Assembly: GCA_037833965.1 (NCBI GenBank)
Contig: AP031358.1
Location: 13,214,001-13,278,000 of the forward strand
Direction of reading: 5' to 3'
From: Marchantia polymorpha subsp. ruderalis
Lineage: Eukaryota; Streptophyta; Marchantiopsida; Marchantiales; Marchantiaceae
Length of the DNA: 64,000 bases
Under the pieces are notes generated by a model. That model was not told the DNA's origin and searched no databases. It saw only the letters and a program-made list of their open reading frames with translations. Numbering within the stretch: position 1 is the first letter of the stretch; the number at the start of each line of letters is the position of its first letter. Shown here piece by piece: positions 1 through 12,560 of this stretch. The position numbers and the translations under genes were made by a program.

Positions 1-1
1 T

Positions 2-232
2 GTCAAGATCCATGTGAAGTTCAAGGAGAGCTATGGACTCTGTGCAGACACTGGCATAGTAGTGTTGCTGCTAGACTGGTCTAAGACTGATAGATCCGCC
101 AAAGTCGCAGTCAGTCGAGAGCTTTGTGATTCTGATCTCGTGCCTGGACTGGAACTGCCTAGTGACAGTGACGCTAGATTTTTCTATGGATTACCTCGTC
201 CACGGTTAGATGAAAATGCCTTGTTTCCATAG
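2..232 (+). CDS. Possible 3' exon of a gene starting left of the window
   Basis: The frame is open from the first bases of the window to a TAG at 230-232, about 76 codons, with no ATG in frame near its beginning, so it could only be the end of a gene or exon that starts outside. The peptide has a hydrophobic stretch (IVVLLLDW) and then an acidic, proline-containing tail (LPRPRLDENALFP). I recognise no family. Nothing but the open frame supports it, and it could be a chance ORF. Confidence 0.28.
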   Translation, partial: VKIHVKFKESYGLCADTGIVVLLLDWSKTDRSAKVAVSRELCDSDLVPGLELPSDSDARFFYGLPRPRLDENALFP

Positions 233-319
233 CCAGGATTCATCAGATTACAGAGTGGGATGCCGAAAAAATTGTAATTGTGGAGAAGAGTTTGGAGAGA
301 TTGGAACAACGAGATTTTC

Positions 320-346
320 AACAACGAGATTTCCAATCTCGTTGTT
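320..346. repeat. 12-bp perfect hairpin followed by T-rich DNA
   Basis: Arms 320-331 and 335-346 (AACAACGAGATT and its complement) are separated by TCC and followed by TTTTC. Another partial copy of the arm lies just upstream (around 304-316). It may be the end of a small foldback element; the downstream T-run does not imply transcription termination in a plant. Confidence 0.55.
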
Positions 347-770
347 TTTCTAATAAGCTTATCCTCACTTAATGCTCACCTTCCGGTTGGCTTCGGATCA
401 CTCGATGGCCTGGGATGAGATCAATGCGAGGGTCGATTGATGGGTAGCGGATTTCGCAATGATCATCTAAGAGCTCACGCGGGAAGCGCCATCGTGCGCT
501 TGTCGTCATCTTTATTACCCGCTTTCGCGAGGAATCTCCAAGCTACCGTACTGTAGTGTAGTGGATGATGTCAGTACGCGATAGGAATTCAATTCCAGCA
601 ACTCAACAGCGAAGCTCGTCTCACACATTCTCCAGTGTTCTCATGATGGCGAAGATCATGAGAAGTGCAGCTCCTGTTCAATGCTTTGGATTCGCATTGA
701 CTTGGTAGCGATGCATATAGTGAGTGTCACAGAGGTTCGTTTATGGACGACATGATCTCAAACAATCTTC

Positions 771-799
771 ATCCGTTTCATGTGCAATATGAAACGGAT
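771..799. repeat. 11-bp perfect hairpin
   Basis: Arms 771-781 and 789-799 (ATCCGTTTCAT and its complement) flank a 7-nt loop. No gene context gives it a role. Confidence 0.5.
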
Positions 800-3331
800 A
801 GCGAGCATGGCTGAGGGACATCTCTTTAAATGCGAAAGTCTTCCTATCCAGTAGTCTTGCTCTGTGTGTGCATTGTGCCAAGCGCTGAGCACAAGCGAGC
901 AGCTTGATCATGAGGCTCTTGGCACTGACCTACCCTGAGCCGAAACGTGAAAGCGGCGGATTAACAGCACGTGATTGCAAGACCGAGTCCTCCGCATGAA
1001 AATGAGGGATGGGCACAACTTGTAACCGACATAACTAATCATGTCTGTTCCTTCGTTCGCATCCGTTACTTTAGAGCTCAGTGGATGGGTGGCTAAATTT
1101 CGCTACGAAATTTTGATATAGATGAGGTGTGCAATCTTTTATCAAGAGAGCAGCTCGAACTAACACCCATAATACAAGGATCAAAATAACGATTAAAAAG
1201 GCTTGACGATTTCAGCACACGAAAACGTCTGTGGTGCACACTTCTCAGACCTATAAATTTGAAGCTAAAAGTCCACTGATTGGCTAGAGAAAGGGTAATA
1301 TATAAGATGAAGGTTCTGTGTCGTTCTTTATATGTCAGATAAAATCTGACAAACGGTCTGCCGATGGACAAGTTGAAAAGTCAGTTTAAGATTTTTTGGG
1401 CTGGGGTAAAATCTGTGTCGATCACAGGTAGTGTAAAGCCAGCCTTTCAGTAAATTTCGCAGAAATTTTTTGCCTTGAGTAAACTCTGCACGGATCAGGA
1501 CGAATGCTTGATCTCCGATGCGAATCGATGTTGTCTCAACGATGGTCACAAGACAACTATTCGAGGCTTTCGTACAGTAGGGAAAAGAACATCCGAGGCC
1601 GATCGCCAAGGCATCCATAGTTGCAGAGCATGTTTGTTGATGTTTGAGTCCTGCAGTTCTCGATGCCTGGCTAAAGGAATGTCAGATTCCAGATAAGTTA
1701 GAAGGAAGGAAGGACGGATAGGGTCAGACAGCTTTATATCGTCGATCCATGTCACACGTGGTCGAGAATGACTTGCCACTTGTAGTACAGCTGTTTGGTG
1801 TATCTAACTTCGAAGGTCTCTCCAGCTCGGGCAGTAGACGAAAGACTGTTCTGCCTGCAGCTGGAGGCATCTCTAAGAACTGGGACACCAAGAAGCCGCA
1901 GACAATTGTTGGCTGCATTCGCAAGGCACTCAATTTAATCCACACCAGATACAATGAAACCTCTAGGGTAACCAGCTGCTTTCAATCACAGGTTGCGGAA
2001 CTGCAACTTGTTCGGGGTCTTAAGGATGACCTCCCCGTAAGAGACTGCTTGGTTTTATTCTCTCCCACTTTGATCGCTCATGATTGTACAGTGCAAATGC
2101 AGCAACAACAGCAATTCCTACATTTGGTGCACCTTCTGTGGGGATTTCCACCCTTCCAAATCTATACGGCATTCATCAACTTGTCTGATCACTGGTTTGA
2201 ATTGAAGGTAATCGAGCCAATTTCGGTCAAATGAAATTCCACAGTCGGGCCGAAACAGGTTCTATAATTAGTACCCGAACCATGTGTCAGATTGATTCAG
2301 AAAGGAGGCCGAGACAAACGTCAGGCAAAATCGGAATTGACCGTATGGAAAGCACCAAGAAACTGTAATCTGGAGAAGCGAAATTCCTCTGCGCTGGAAT
2401 GAAGAGAACAAAACAGAAGAGAATTAATAGAAAGGAACAGAGTAGAGTTTCATTATCAGATCAGAATGATCGCGAGAAGTGTGCAGCTAATTATATATGA
2501 CGATAGTTCTGCTGTACATGGGCCATGACAACAGCTGCAGTCTTGACCATGTGCAACTCAGCCACGAGGAGGCATTGTGACGATGCTTGTGCCACCCGTT
2601 GGACTCAGAGAACGACGCAAGAACGATCAGTGCAGTGAAGTTGACAACGCTTTTATGCCGAGTTTGTTAATGTTTCAATGTTACTTGGGAGATTTGACTC
2701 TCTTCTTTCGGTAATACTCTGACCAAGTTTGCCGAACTGTTTCGAAGGAGCGACCGAGACCTACAACGATCACCGCTGATGTGAAGCTTCAGCATCGTTT
2801 GAGTTTTGTCATTTCCTCGGCCGAGCTTTGGAAAAAACGTAAAATAGAGCTCGGGATGAGTACGAAGCCTGCATACAGTTCTGTTCATAACTAGGACACT
2901 GATTTGATAGCCTCATTGTTTTGGGACCAGTGAGTGCTACCACATTCTCCTCTTCACCCACATCAATCTTTCTGTCTGCCCATTTCATTGCTCCTCGAAA
3001 ATACGTATCCTGACGTTTCGCTTTAAGAAATTCGCCTCTCATACTATATCTGAAAAGAAATGCTTCTTTTTGCATTAGAGCTGACCGAGTCCAAGATTCG
3101 TTGAGTCAGTCAGAGCACAATTGGTTTACTTCGGTTCAGTATTGCATTGCCGAAACACGATCATCACTATTCTGAAGGCTTTTATAGGATCTGAAAGAGA
3201 CTCTGCTTCAACTTCAGTTCCTGCATTTGCTCCCTCGCAATTTCTGCATCCTGATCTTCGGGCCCTCTTGTACACGGAACATTCCATGAACTTCTTAAAA
3301 TCTTTGTTCACCAATGTTTCTTCATTTCCAC

Positions 3332-3411
3332 GATATGAGTTCATTAGAGCATTCCCTAGTTTACGTGCCATGATATGTGTTCATTAGAGCATTCCCTAGT
3401 TTACGTGCCAT
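3332..3411. repeat. 40-bp tandem duplication
   Basis: Two adjacent copies with a period of 40 bp (3332-3371 and 3372-3411) differ at one base near the start (GATATGAG versus GATATGTG). This is a recent local duplication in non-coding DNA. Confidence 0.85.
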
Positions 3412-4602
3412 GATCCATATATCCAAAACCCAGTGACTACTTAATTCTGCCTCTTCTCAGCACCATCAATGATCCATACAAATGGACAGACTAAATTTAT
3501 TTACACGCGGGAGAAAGAAGAACTTGCTCTGAGAAGAAATCCTCTGACAGTGGCGGAGACTACAAATCATCAACGTCGTTCTACGGTCAAAAGATCCCGG
3601 GTCCTTTGGCTCGAGATCTATGGACGTTGAAAATGAAGAATTATATTTCCGCCATCCGTTCAAGTGAGGATGAGAAACTGCGCTGGATGGCAAGCGCCAG
3701 AGCAGGCTAAAAACATATTCAACTCGTAAATAGACGACGTTCAATTGTCATTGGCCTCGTTGATGGCTTGTTCCAGGAATATGCTTTGATGTGCTCTCGT
3801 CCTTGTATGGATAATGTACTCTCAGAGGATAATGTTCATTTAGTGTGACTCTAGAATATCAATTAACGTGTCCAATGAAAATATGTCATCCCGATGCACT
3901 GTGTTCACACGTTCAACATGGCCTCTATTTATTTATGTTGGAAATATATATTGCTATCACCATCTCATATTTCTGCAGTCTTTACTCTGATTCATTGCCA
4001 TGTTCGGGATTCAAATCACTAGGCCGTGCAGTCAACGCTGCCATCGAGGGGCAAAGTTTGCTTCTTGTAGTCAAGCCTCGTGTCAAGAAAAGTTTTACTT
4101 CTAAATTTGAGGCACATGCCTATTTCCGACTAGCTTTCTTCCTCATGCCCCCAAAGCTCACCTACAACTTCTCTTCGATGAAAAGAAAACCACTTCCAAT
4201 TTTGTAGTTTAATCTGAGTCTCACTTGAGAAACCCATCACGTTCATGAAGCAGAAGAGTGATTGGCGTCGCTGCCAAGAATCGAGGCATCAATATCGAGG
4301 AAAATTTATCTCATTGTACGTTGTACATTCGGCCTGGAAAAGGTAAAATTATTGAGATGTCCTTGCCTCGCATTCGTTGAATTGGAGAAATTTCAACGAA
4401 TGGCGAATGAAGACGTCCACATGACCGTCCAGAGGAGCACAGTCCCAGCAGAAGCCCTTGTACCAGGCAGATGAGCGTAGATGTCTGAGAAATGGCTTAA
4501 TTAAAGTCTATATCAGGGAAGACCATTAGTTGAGTCTTGTGAAAAGTCTAATGATCGTGCACACTTTGTATTTTTGTTATAAGCCTCGACGTCCTTTGCA
4601 GA

Positions 4603-5007
4603 TTAAACTTTCATATGTTCTGGTATGCGAGTAAGAGCTTCGTTACGTGCCGCGCGTGCCATCTCCAACTCTGCCGTTCGTCGTCAAGCGATTTGTGCTA
4701 ACTTGTCTCCGTGATTTTACAACAGGTACTTCTGAATTTCAAGGTTGATTTGGTCCACTTCCTCCCGGACTCGTTCAAGTGCGTTCCATTCATTAAGCCT
4801 GATGATGTCTGCAAACTTCATAATCCTCCGTCGAATATGATCCGAAATTTTTTTCTTCAGGTTGGATGTTGACTTCTTCAGCTGTGCATTGTGAAATTGT
4901 TGTACAGGCGGGACTTGATAGTCAGGGAATGGAAGCTGGAATGAGCCGTCGTACTTTCGGTCAATTCCCTGTCTCCTACGACGAATCCAAGAGCCATCGA
5001 AAGGAAT
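4603..5007 (-). pseudogene. Broken exon of a basic coiled-coil-like protein
   Basis: The minus strand is open from 5007 to a TAA at 4717-4719 (96 codons) without a start codon. It begins just after an AG that could be a splice acceptor (aactag at 5008-5013). The peptide opens with arginines (WIRRRRQG), passes a PFPDYQVPPVQQ segment, then becomes a charged heptad-like helix ending EEVDQINLEIQKYLL. After the stop, coherent helical sequence (RRTAELEMARAARNEAL) continues in another frame down to about 4603. This suggests a coding region broken by a stop and a frameshift. I do not recognise the family. The neighbouring exons were not found. Confidence 0.4.
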
Positions 5008-5240
5008 CTAGTTTCTTTCCGAATTGCCTCCGCGAATCATGAAGATTAGTAAGACAGTCCATCACTCGTCATCCGGTGTTACCCAAACACACATTGTAAT
5101 GTTTGGAGTCTGTTCCCGAGGCAATGAAAAATAACAGAAGTGAGTCGGGAAGGATGTGATGGAATTTCTCTTTATTTAGCGACTTAAAATCCCGGTCTTG
5201 ACTGGGCGGACATTCAGATCTGAATCTCTTTGTGATCGAA

Positions 5241-5460
5241 GACAGTGCAGTGTGGTGTATGTGGTTGAGAGAGCATTGCAATCTTGCAAGGAGCAGTCAC
5301 GAAATTCAATGGCCTCAGCCCAAGGAAGTTGACCTGAACAGTCTCACGCAGACAGTGCAGTGTGGTGTATGTGGTTGGGAGAGCATTGCAATCTTGCAAG
5401 GAGCAGTCACGAAATGCGATGGCCTCAGCCCAAGGAAGTTGACCTGAGCAGTCTCACCGA
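5241..5460. repeat. 110-bp tandem duplication, two copies
   Basis: Copy 1 at 5241-5350 and copy 2 at 5351-5460 have a period of exactly 110 bp and only a few substitutions. Open frames across it on both strands are by-products of the duplication. Each copy contains a GCATTGCAATCTTGCAA segment. Confidence 0.9.
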
Positions 5461-7961
5461 GCTGTAAACCTGGCAGCATGCATGCGTGCAGTGTGTTGTT
5501 GTACGAGCCCGAGAGCAGGCACAGAATGGACCTGAATGGCAACCTGAACCTACAATAACTGTTTTTGGCGACTTCTCCTTGGGACCTTACGGCCTGATAT
5601 CATGCCTGCAGTGTGAGCTCAGATCAAGTAGAATCAACAATCAACCGTCAGCAGTGCCGCGTTCGGTAGCTTCAGTAAATTTTTGCTCGCTCATGTACGG
5701 AGAGGGAAGTGCAAAAATGAAGCAGTAACTCGGAGCGATCAATTGGCGTCCATGTCTCGGGCAATATAGCAATCATCCTTCAGGCTTTACACCATGTAAC
5801 GAAGAGAGTGAAGTGAAGTGAATTGAAGTGAATTGAAATGGAATGAGATGCTGGTTCTGCTTTCTAAACACCCTCTCGTGTGTTTCACTGTAATGAGTGA
5901 TGCTATGCAAGTTCAATACCTCTTCTCGTTTCTATTCTTCTCACATGCTTACATGTGACAGGAATAGTCGAATCTGCTGACCATAGATATGACTCCTGAG
6001 ATTGTCTCACTAACTCGGGGCACATCTTGGTGCTCGTAATTGACCTTGAAGTAGATTGAATAATTGCTGATTCAATGCACATCGATTTAAATTAGATATC
6101 GTAGAAGTGAAAGAGCAGCATAGAAACACCAAATTTTACTCAATTTTTAGTCTTTATCGGTGATCATCGTTGGGAATCTCCTATCGTAGTTTGTATTGTT
6201 TTGAGACACTGAACCTTGAAATCTGGAGAATCAGATGCATTTGGTGTGATTGGTGGAACCGTCAAAGAGACTGATGCTTAGAAATTTGTGGAAAAAATGC
6301 AGGTTGTCGTCGTTTGATTTATTGATCAAGTGATTACCTTTCGCCCACTCATTCTCAATTTTCTACTAATATGGATACACCAGCTTAAATAATAGTATGA
6401 GGATTCTTAACCGTAAATAAAAAAGATTCTGACTGTACAATTATTTCCTAAAGAGAACTTCGTTAAATAATTTAGTCAGTTTTATAGTTTAGTGTCCATG
6501 GGGTGGAGAAATTATATGAGAATATGCCAACTCCTATATGGTAGACTGTGTAGAACGACTTTCTGCTTGGCTCACCGCATAAAGCTATACTGAAGGAAAT
6601 ACTTGTACAATGACAAAGTGGGTTGAAAACATGTAATAAAAATAAATAAATAAATAAATATATTTATCTATTCCTACATTTCGTTGCTGAGAACTGAACA
6701 GAGCGTGATTGGTTCCATAGGTGGGTTCCACATTTCTAATAGAGTGATTCTTCCAGGAATTCTCTGTCTAGCAGAATTTGACACCTGCATTACAATGAAA
6801 TGGATACTCATCAGTTGCGAAACAATGCACTGCGACTGCACTGCGACACAGAGTAAGACATTCCTGCAAGCGTAATTTATGTATTTTGACCTACAAGTTA
6901 AGAAAACAAAGTCTCAGTTCTGATTATGGATAAATCAAACTGTATTGGAGTCGTGGGTGGATTACATTTTTTTGAAATTGAAAAAGGTTGATATGACGTG
7001 CACATCCTAAGTGGTTGACTCAAGAATTTTTCCCCGAAGGATTAAACGCCTTTGTGATAAACATAAGATTATGATACATCGCTTTTGGTGGCTGCATAAA
7101 AGAAGTAAAACAATGATTTGCGTACTTAGAATAAGAAAATGGCACAAAGAAACCAATGGTGGTACAAGACTGTACATCAAGTATCTCGTCACATCTGGAA
7201 GGTAACTCACCTCACTTGGACATATAACTATCAAACGCTGAGTATCATAGTTTCTATATAAACTTCTTATTTTTTACCCCATATCTTGATTTTACAAATA
7301 GATATGTATGAAGGTAGAAAAAAAGAAAGAAATTCAAAAAAATCATAATACAGGATCCATGTCTCATATTCAAATGAACAACTCAAGAGCTTACAATTTA
7401 ATAAGCCAGAGATATCTTTGGTAGAATAATACTCAGTGTTCAACTTAGGAATTCTCTTTGTAATCAATATATATATATATTAAAGTGATATAAAGTGAAA
7501 ACAAAGAGAATTCTGCAGTCACATTCAACTTTCAGCAAATTATGACCGTGAAATATTTGAAGATTAATCTCTGCTTCCTAACAAAGTAAAGGAGAAACGT
7601 TGAGATGTTATCACAACTAGAACCAGAACTGGTTCATTGAACGTACATTTTAATGTCTTGTAGTTAAGAAAGCTGTTATTGGATCGCCTTCGCTCTGGTG
7701 GTATCAAAATATGCTCCATGGCCAAGTCTGACTGTTGTGCATTCAATCTTCCGATGTAAAATGCGGTCAATGTTTTACATTTTTATCAAGCATGAATCAC
7801 TTTAAGAGGCTTGCCTTCGATATCATGGTTCCTTGCAAAATTCTCAGAAATAAACATCCAAACTTCAGTGCAGGGTCCGAAGCCCACGGCATAAAACCTT
7901 ATGATACACGAGTCACATACACTTTGTCACATGGTTCAGATTTACGAGCATCGCGAAAAAT
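5461..7961. other. No gene recognised; includes an (AAAT)n microsatellite
   Basis: Short frames only. A GTGAA/TTGAA-rich stretch lies at about 5808-5845, an AAAT microsatellite at 6635-6661, and an AT dinucleotide run near 7468-7480. I see no domain, RNA gene or mobile-element terminus here. Confidence 0.5.
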
Positions 7962-8969
7962 TTACATTTGTATGGATCTTTTATAGATGATGTCAACCCT
8001 CGTGTTACGACGCTTGCAGGGCGGTCTCTCCAAGACGTCAACCTCAAAATCCCAGTCGTCGAAATAGATGGGGCCGGCATCATCATGGCAATGCTTGATC
8101 AGATTGGCCCTCACTCTCCTCTTCCGAAACGTGCTGGCATCGGTGCTCATGTTGTGCAATTTTGCATCATCGGCGCCCCATGGCCAACCTTCGGGAGCTG
8201 CTTGAAATCTGTCCACCATTCGAGTCACGGTCAGTTCTTCGTACTCGGGAGCAGCCTCGAACGAGTCGGGTTCGGAGTAGGAGAAGTGGCCTGGCGAATC
8301 TGCACGACCACGGTCGAGATCGAAGAATTCTGAAGACTGGTCTCGGTCGCTCGAGGCCACGCTGCCGGAGTAGCTGCTCAATTCGAGAAGGTGGCAGGCT
8401 GCTGAGACGTCGGCCATGTCGAAGCATTCGATCTGAGCCAGAATGTTCGAAGAAGGACAGGCAAGAAGTGGCTTCAGGCCGCCGCCGCCGCCACCACCAC
8501 CACCGTTCGAACGGCCCGTAACGGCAGCTTCTTCGTCGTCGTCGTCGTTCCGACTCGTCGAGGGTTCGTGCGCCGACTGCGAATCCTCCTCGAGCTCCTC
8601 TCGAGCTGCAGAAAGACGAGCGCTGTGTTCCTGCGCTTGAAGGCGAAATTGTCGGTGGTCATGGGTATGCAGATAAGTGCGGGTGGATGACAATTCCACG
8701 GAGTTCTCGAAGGCAAGATTGAGATGATCGGGCCTGCTGCTGGCCTCCGGTTCTCGAGAAGCCAGTGCTGCTGGTGCTGGTGCTGGCGCTGGCATTGCCA
8801 TTGCCATCGCATTGAGCTTGGTCCCGAGCTCGATGTACAGGTCTAGACCGGAAGCAGAATATGCTGAATACTTCGAGTCGACACCAGCGGTTACGAGGTT
8901 CATACAGAGCTGCAGACTGGTCGGCGGCGACGCTCGATTGCAGTCGGGGAGGATGAGGTCCATGGTCAT
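7962..8969 (-). CDS. Single-exon gene for an unknown acidic, low-complexity protein (335 aa)
   Basis: This is the most convincing non-transposon gene in the left half. The frame runs from ATG at 8969 to TAA at 7962-7964. An in-frame TGA 33 bases upstream fixes this as the first possible start, although a second Met lies at codon 3. The protein has an Ala-Met-Pro repeat (about residues 53-68), a DDDDEE acidic cluster followed by a run of nine glycines (about 143-165), a short helix-like segment with AACHLLELSSYSGS (about 185-200), and a C-terminal part with a basic RKRRVR patch, FDDWDFEVDVL and PPCKRRN. Base composition is clearly richer in G+C than the flanks. I see no signal peptide, membrane segment or enzyme motif. 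The acidic stretches and basic patches would suit a nuclear regulatory protein, but that is inference. I do not recognise the family. Confidence 0.7.
   Translation of the reverse strand: MTMDLILPDCNRASPPTSLQLCMNLVTAGVDSKYSAYSASGLDLYIELGTKLNAMAMAMPAPAPAPAALASREPEASSRPDHLNLAFENSVELSSTRTYLHTHDHRQFRLQAQEHSARLSAAREELEEDSQSAHEPSTSRNDDDDEEAAVTGRSNGGGGGGGGGLKPLLACPSSNILAQIECFDMADVSAACHLLELSSYSGSVASSDRDQSSEFFDLDRGRADSPGHFSYSEPDSFEAAPEYEELTVTRMVDRFQAAPEGWPWGADDAKLHNMSTDASTFRKRRVRANLIKHCHDDAGPIYFDDWDFEVDVLERPPCKRRNTRVDIIYKRSIQM
8478..8504. repeat. Trinucleotide repeat encoding polyglycine
   Basis: A GCC/ACC trinucleotide run on the plus strand reads as nine glycines in the minus-strand gene at 7962-8969. 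It is a likely length-variable site. Confidence 0.85.
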
Positions 8970-10300
8970 AACGGCAGACTGATTGAGCCCAGTCCTTCTT
9001 CAGGGACGAGTGGTCTGTCTCAGCATGACCTCGCAACTGCGAACCGAAGCATCGGTGCACGACGTTCGTTCGGCTGCGCGGAGCTTGAAACTCGCAACGA
9101 CGACGAGATCTGCGCTATCCCGCACCATCGTTTGCAAATTGTCTCTGCCGAAGTCAGCCGGAATTTCGTTTATCGGATGAAACAGTTACGAGAGAGATTG
9201 TCGTGTCATAAAATTGCAGCAGGCACACATAAAATTCGCTCGGTCTTTAATTAGCACCCGTTTCAAGATTGACCGATATATCGAGCTCGTCGTCTTATGG
9301 CGTCGATCACGTCTCACTGCGTACAAGATGCTGTGTACTGTCGCCGCAAACCCTAGGATCTTCTTGCAGCAGCGACATCAGTTGCCGTCGTTGTGGTGGC
9401 GACAGTCTAACAGCATTACGACAAAATCTGCAATTCGCACCTTCTTGAAACGAGAATATCTTCTAGTCTCCCGTTTGCGTCAAGGGCTGCCATCACTTTC
9501 GCACTCTCTGCTCGCTTCCAACTAAATCCAAATCCACCGAGCTCCTCCTTTCGATCCTTAATTCATCCACCGCTGCGCTTGCATTGCGCCAGTCGTCGAG
9601 AATCAGCGGTCTCGAATCCGAGTCCCGCACGTTCGCACTGATCAGAACTTGCGTATCCCTCCCGATAACGACGAGTACGAGAACATCAGATGTCAACGCT
9701 CGCCCGTCCCCTCCCAATAACAACAAACAAAGCGCGAGAAAAGCAGACGACAACGCCCGCACGTCCCCTCCTTTCTCTGCTGGCGCGGTCGTCAAGTAAG
9801 CACTCGCGGGCGGAAAACGTTCCTGAGGCTCCCCGTGCTCGTCTACCATCACTGTGTTCCCCCTCGTCTCAAAGCCCCAGGCCACAGGCGCACGCACGCA
9901 GTCACGGGCATCGTGTCTCGTGGTCGAGGTATCGAGGGGCCGGGCCTACTGCGGCTGCGGCACCGAACGCAGAGGCCCAACTTCGTTGCGTTGGCGATGG
10001 ATGGCTACTGCGGCAGCCACGACGTACATAACGGAACCAGTACATGGAACGCAATTCAACGACGGAGTGAGTCGGTGACCATCTTCTAGCGCAGTGTGGA
10101 CAGCATACGTAGTTAGAAGCCAGAGAGATCGAGAGAGAGTGTACCGCAGCGATGGCTGCAGTCGGTTCGGATTCCTGTGTGGCTGCGGTTCTGCTACTGC
10201 GGTACAAATGGAAACTAACTTGCGTCCGGGAGTCGGTAAAGTTGACTGGAGGACTTCAGCACAGCGGGAGGGAGAATCTGCTAGATAGAGCGTGGATCCT
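8970..10300 (-). promoter_or_regulatory. GC-rich 5' region of the 7962-8969 gene
   Basis: The region just upstream of the unknown gene stays GC-rich for over a kilobase and contains a GA/CT-rich tract (about 10121-10140) and an AAACCCTAG telo-box-like motif near 9349. The open frames on both strands overlap and look like by-products of base composition; one on the minus strand (ATG near 9849 to 9493) could be an upstream ORF. I could not identify a TATA box or a transcription start. The assignment as leader plus promoter rests on position only. Confidence 0.35.
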
Positions 10301-11349
10301 GTGGATCCGAAGGCCTTGAATTTGTATTTCCAGGAATCAGTTCCGTAACTGGCGCAGTTCTGCCATGCGGTTGACCATTACTCGCAGGTTCGAGTTCGGG
10401 TTCTCGCAGAGAGGCGAACGTTAGAACTCGTCGTTACTGCAGTAGCTTATGAAAAGTGATGTTTTCGGCATTACGTGGTTCGTTGCATTGGATTTTGCCT
10501 TTTCCTAACAGGCGAGTTTCTTCGATGGTGTGAATAATCATCAGGCCAAATCTCTTCGTGCACAACTCCCTTCGTCTATAGGAGCCACCGAGAGTTGAGA
10601 AAGAACTGTGATCGAGAAGAAATAATATATCTAAAGTGGCAGTTCACGTTGTGGTTGGTGTGATCTGGTATTCAGGTGGCACTCTTGCCTTCTTTTCTTT
10701 CTCTGTGGGTGTATCGGCAGGTTGCAGAAAAATTAAGCAATGTGATCATGTACAAGTCTGGCCAATTTTTTCGCGTTTTGGACTAACGAATTGAATTCGG
10801 GCACTGTCACGGGAGATTTGGGGTTGGAAGATTACGGTACAGGTTTTCGAAATGTCGGAGATATGAAGGTCTGGGCAACATGCAGAGCAGTTGTTAATGT
10901 GCTGCTGCATACGGTTGTTGGACGGAGATTAATCAGTAGCAGAGCTCATGACTTGGATATAAGAATCAATATATAAGATACAGAAGACTTCCTTTTGATA
11001 AAACTCCACTAAATCTGAACGAGCAGGCGTATATATGTTGAGAAATGAGGAGAGAAGGAATTCCAATACTTTGGTGAGGATGCTGCCAACCATGTTGACA
11101 ATTGATTCAAGTATTGTTGAATAAATTCACGTGTCTGCTGGTAATTACAAAGCTAGTTTTCACTCTTCTCACCGCACTAGTATTGGTTTACGTTGCGTGG
11201 TGGAGGAAGATGAAGCAAAAACGACAAGATGTAAGATTTATGGAGCTCAGGAAGCTACTCGTGAAAGCTTGTAAATATGCATGCATATCTCGGGAGCGCT
11301 ATACATTGCAGTTCAAGTTTCCTCCTCCTCCAACAAGGCAGTAACTCAT
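10301..11349. other. No gene recognised
   Basis: Only short frames. The stretch at 11102-11344 reads on the plus strand as one hydrophobic helix followed by a basic segment, but it has no ATG at its start, so I do not call it a gene. Confidence 0.45.
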
Positions 11350-12560
11350 GTCTTGTTGCCAATTCCGAAATTAATTTCAACTTAATGAGCTTTCAACCTC
11401 ATGTTAATTTTTCTCTTCTCTTGCATTGCTCTGAAAAGTATTATTCTTCTTAAAATAAAAAATTATAGTTTTAAATATTACAATTTAAGCAGATTGATAT
11501 GTATAAGTAGTTCAAGTTTTTGTTTAAATACGATGTCAATGTAAAAACTAACAAAGTCCGTGAATGAAACTAAATATCCTCTCAAAATCTGTTTGAATTC
11601 TTTAGCTTCATCAGCAAGGTGATAAAATTATTATAATAATTAATTTTACTTAACAATACAACGCCAATAACTCAAAGAATAAGTTTATCAAACACTTGAA
11701 TATCAAAAATGTTTAAGTTTAAGATCAAGAGTGTATAAATTTTTCTAAACATTTTGAGACTATGATTCTAAACACATTTCAAATTTTGTCATAAATAAAC
11801 ATACGATTTAGAAATTTTTATAATGAATTTATTGGAATTTGAAATATGTCATTGGAAAACAAGGATCAGAGTATGGAATTTGTTGAAGATATTATTAGAT
11901 TTCTTCATTACAAGAAAAGGATATATCCTTGAATATTCAGAATATATTTGTGGAAATCAGAATCTTTTAAAGAAAAATTTTACAAATATTTATCTTTTGC
12001 TTATCATTGTTTTAAAATTAAATCAAAATGAGTATTATACACTGAAAATAATTGATAACGCAATCAATCACTAGAGATTGTAAATCGATTAGAGACATGA
12101 TTTAAGATTTGCATTGTATCCACAAAAATGATGATCAATTCCATATTGATTTTGTTCTAAAACATCTGTGAAGATGAATTGGTATATGGAGATAGATTAA
12201 TCGCATATTTATTCTGTTGAATTCTTGAAAGAATGCAATTTGAGATAATCGAGATAATTTTTAAGTCATAGTTTGTCAAAATATGTATTAAACTTCAGAT
12301 GTTTTAGATTGCAATATTGTTCACTTTCAGATTAGAATAAAAAGAAATACTCATGTATATTGTATGACGAAAATATTAAATTAGATTCCCAAAATTGAAT
12401 ATAAATTATTTATATTATACTTGACGAAAATAACTTAGATTAATCTACACAAACTCATCGACATGATAGCTTAAGGTTTCGAATATTGATAATTACGCGA
12501 TATGTTTTTATTTCGATACATTTGTTTTAATGCTGACACATACTTTTCGGGCCAGATTGA
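11350..12560. other. AT-rich island
   Basis: Base composition shifts abruptly to strongly A+T-rich, with long runs of A/T words, and returns to normal after about 12560. The only notable frame (11823-12074, plus) is rich in I, L, N and K, as expected from composition. No organelle gene, tRNA or transposon terminus was recognised. It could be old AT-rich repeat or matrix-attachment-like DNA. Confidence 0.55.

Larger units (their letters stand above)
233..4600. other. Long stretch without a recognised gene
   Basis: No coding region here can be tied to a family. The longest ATG-started frame is at 1749-2234 on the plus strand (161 codons). It has a short glutamine run (QQQQQ) but no domain I recognise and a chance-like composition. 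Two short hairpins (320-346 and 771-799) and one tandem duplication (3332-3411) are listed separately. Confidence 0.5.

Noticed and set aside
1749..2234. 161-codon ATG frame as a real gene
   Set aside because: No domain, no conserved neighbour, ordinary composition; long enough to note but not to call.
5241..5460. Tandem repeat as a coding repeat protein
   Set aside because: The 110-bp period is not a multiple of three, so the two copies are in different frames.
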